NCBI RefSeq assembly: GCF_905397285.1
Contig: NZ_CAJPUX010000004.1
Span: forward strand, 310,001-374,000
Direction of reading: 5' to 3'
From: Cupriavidus plantarum
Lineage (GTDB): Bacteria > Pseudomonadota > Gammaproteobacteria > Burkholderiales > Burkholderiaceae
Length of the DNA: 64,000 nt
The notes beneath the pieces were generated by a model, which saw only the letters and a program-made list of their open reading frames with translations, had not been told where the DNA came from and ran no database searches. Every line of letters begins with the position of its first letter. Position 1 is the stretch's first letter. A program made the position numbers and the translations under genes. Positions 62,427 through 64,000 of the stretch are shown one piece after another.

Positions 62427-63578
62427 ATGGCCAACAAGGATCCCGTGCGCGTCGGCGTGCTGTTCTCCGAGACCGGCGCCACTTCGACGATCGGTCACTC
62501 GCAGCTGCAGGGATCGCTGCTCGCGATCGAGGAGATCAACGCGGCGGGCGGCCTCGATGGCCGCGAGCTGGTGCCCGTGGTCTACGACGCGCAATCCACG
62601 CCGGCCGTCTATGCGCGCCTGGCCGAACGCCTGATCGTGCAGGACCGTGTGAACACGATATTCGGCTGCTACATGTCGAGCAGCCGCAAGGCCGTGCTGC
62701 CCGTGGTCGAGCGCTGGAACAAGCTGCTGTTCTACCCCACGCTGTACGAAGGCTTCGAGTTCTCGAACAACATCCTGTACACCGGTGCCGCGCCGAACCA
62801 GAACAGCGTGCAGCTGGCCGAGTTCATGACGGCGAATTTCGGCGCACGCGTATATCTCGTGGGCTCGGACTACATCTATCCGTACGAGTCCAATCGCATC
62901 ATGGGCGAGCTCGTGTTGCAACGCCAGGACAGCGAGAAGGTCGGGGAGCGCTATGTGCCTCTGGATGCGGGCGAACGGGACTTCGCGCCGATCGTCGCGG
63001 ATATCCGGGCGAAGCAGCCGGACTTCATTTTCTCCACCGTGGTGGGCAATTCGACCGCCGCGTTCTACCGCGCGTATGCGGAGGCGGGCCTCGATCCGCG
63101 AACGATGCCGATCGCAAGCCTTACCACCTCCGAGGCGGAGATCAGCCAGATGGGCGCCGACGTCGCCACGGGCCACGTGACCGCGGCCCCCTATTTCCAG
63201 TCGATCCAGCGCGAGGACAACGTCAAATGCCTTGAACGTCTGCGTCGCCGCTTTGGCGACTCGGTGCCTAACCTGTGCTGGGAAGCCGCCTACTTCCAGA
63301 TGCATGTCTACGCCAACGCGTTCCGCCAGTGCGGCGAGGACGAGATCCTGCGCATCATGCCCCATCTCCTCGGCAGCGAATTCGACGCCCCGCAGGGCCG
63401 CATCCGCATCGACCCCTCGAACCATCATACCTGCCTGTATCCTCGCATCGGCATCGCCAATTCGCGCGGCCAGTTCACCATCGTGCGGGAGGCCACGCGT
63501 CCGGTCCATCCCGATCCATACCTCGTCACGCATTCGCTCGGGGACTGGACCACGACGCTGACGACGCTGGAGCTCTGA
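62427..63578 (+). CDS. amiC: Amide sensor and negative regulator AmiC
   Basis: A 383-residue protein with the fold of periplasmic receptors but no signal peptide, so cytoplasmic. In Pseudomonas aeruginosa AmiC (385 residues) binds acetamide and releases the antiterminator AmiR. The match includes IFGCYMSSSRKAVLPVVE, LLFYPTLYEGFE, VYLVGSDYIYPYESNR and NHHTCLYPRIG. ATG 62427 gives MANKDPVRVGVLFSETG; it lies 14 bases behind the VWA gene and one base before amiR's GTG. Confidence 0.95.
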   Translation: MANKDPVRVGVLFSETGATSTIGHSQLQGSLLAIEEINAAGGLDGRELVPVVYDAQSTPAVYARLAERLIVQDRVNTIFGCYMSSSRKAVLPVVERWNKLLFYPTLYEGFEFSNNILYTGAAPNQNSVQLAEFMTANFGARVYLVGSDYIYPYESNRIMGELVLQRQDSEKVGERYVPLDAGERDFAPIVADIRAKQPDFIFSTVVGNSTAAFYRAYAEAGLDPRTMPIASLTTSEAEISQMGADVATGHVTAAPYFQSIQREDNVKCLERLRRRFGDSVPNLCWEAAYFQMHVYANAFRQCGEDEILRIMPHLLGSEFDAPQGRIRIDPSNHHTCLYPRIGIANSRGQFTIVREATRPVHPDPYLVTHSLGDWTTTLTTLEL

Positions 63579-63579
63579 C

Positions 63580-64000
63580 GTGGGCGCGGAAGGCCAGCGT
63601 CGCACCATTCGGGCGACGCCTCAGATCCTGAAAGACCTGCGCTCGCTGCGGGTGCTGGTCTTTCATCCCGACGACGCGGACGGCAAGCAGCTGACCGACC
63701 AGCTGCAGCGCATCGGCTGCCAGGTGCAGGCCTTTTGGCCGCCGCTGCCGACGCTGCCCGAGGGGATCGACGCGGTGTTCCTCGCCGTGCGTCCGGATTG
63801 CATCGAACTGGGCTTCGACTGGTTCAAGGCCGAGAATGCGCCCACGCTGATCGCGGTGGTGAATTACGAGAATCCGACGATCGTCGAGGCCGTATTGCAT
63901 ATCGGCGCACAGGCGGTACTCGGCTCGCCCGTGCGTTCGTTCGGTCTGCTGTCCTCGCTCGTGGTGGCGCGGCAGGTGCACGGGCAGGCCGGTGCTTCCT
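63580..64000 (+). CDS. amiR: Amidase operon antiterminator AmiR (3' end outside window)
   Basis: The first 140 residues are visible. GTG 63580 starts directly behind the amiC stop. After an N-terminal helix (LKDLRSLRVLVFHP) comes the pseudo-receiver domain of AmiR: QLQRIGCQVQAFWPPLPTLPEGIDAVFL, TLIAVVNYENPTIVEAVLHIGAQAVLGSPV. The coiled coil begins at the window edge; the RNA-binding ANTAR domain is beyond it. In Pseudomonas AmiR binds the operon leader RNA and prevents termination when AmiC releases it. Confidence 0.93.
   Translation, partial: MGAEGQRRTIRATPQILKDLRSLRVLVFHPDDADGKQLTDQLQRIGCQVQAFWPPLPTLPEGIDAVFLAVRPDCIELGFDWFKAENAPTLIAVVNYENPTIVEAVLHIGAQAVLGSPVRSFGLLSSLVVARQVHGQAGAS

Noticed and set aside
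62427-63578. Second ABC transport receptor
   Set aside because: It resembles receptors but has no signal peptide, matches AmiC in length and motifs, and directly precedes amiR.

Overview
The window is high-GC DNA, densely packed with short intergenic gaps, many ATGA or TGATG start/stop overlaps and several GTG starts. A Bug-type tripartite tricarboxylate receptor, LysR regulators next to catabolic operons, a complete malonate decarboxylase cluster and a DUF2917 gene point to a soil or water beta-proteobacterium of the Burkholderiales, most likely Cupriavidus or a close relative (inference from gene content, not a database result). I saw no rRNA, tRNA, insertion sequence, integrase or CRISPR array.

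Layout. 1-4671: a truncated gene, then a four-gene export operon (HlyD-type adaptor, ABC ATPase, two FtsX-type permeases). 4961-8409: a carboxymuconolactone-decarboxylase-like secreted protein, an M20 peptidase, a DUF2917 protein and a LysR regulator. 8605-16813: MFS transporter, then a catabolic operon (SDR dehydrogenase, DUF35 zinc-ribbon/OB protein, thiolase-like protein lacking the usual cysteines, two-subunit CoA-transferase, Bug receptor), a GntR regulator, a NIPSNAP protein and a second SDR. 16845-21093: squalene/phytoene synthase-like enzyme, DsbA-type oxidoreductase, aldo/keto reductase with a divergent AraC regulator. 21120-28481: malonate decarboxylase genes mdcA-B-C-D-E-G-H (leftward) behind an mdcR-like LysR gene. 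28614-35305: lipoprotein gamma-glutamyltransferase, DUF4410 lipoprotein, a two-component pair, an EF-hand-like protein and a low-complexity secreted protein.

35476-47842 holds an apparently single leftward operon of eleven genes: a three-subunit molybdenum hydroxylase, a CoxG-like SRPBCC protein, a complete branched-chain-type ABC importer, a metal-dependent amidohydrolase and a DUF1116 (AllG-like) protein. It faces a divergent MarR gene across a region with three copies of a CATAC-CCC(C)A motif. The set reads as import, hydroxylation and hydrolytic opening of an N-heterocycle or ureide; the substrate is unknown, and this is the best candidate for an undescribed pathway.

47873-53566: a frameshifted FUSC-family gene, a 12-bp minisatellite, a PcaD-like enol-lactonase, LysR, an MHS-type MFS transporter and an M20 peptidase. 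53850-64000: an amide utilisation operon running to the window edge. An extended -10 promoter is followed by a roughly 70-nt leader with hairpins and a strong intrinsic terminator, then an amide/urea-type ABC importer (five genes), aliphatic amidase amiE, a NorQ/CbbQ-type AAA+ ATPase, a NorD/CbbO-type VWA protein, amiC and the start of amiR. As AmiR in Pseudomonas is an ANTAR antiterminator, the leader is probably its target, so the whole operon, transporter included, would be switched on by amides.
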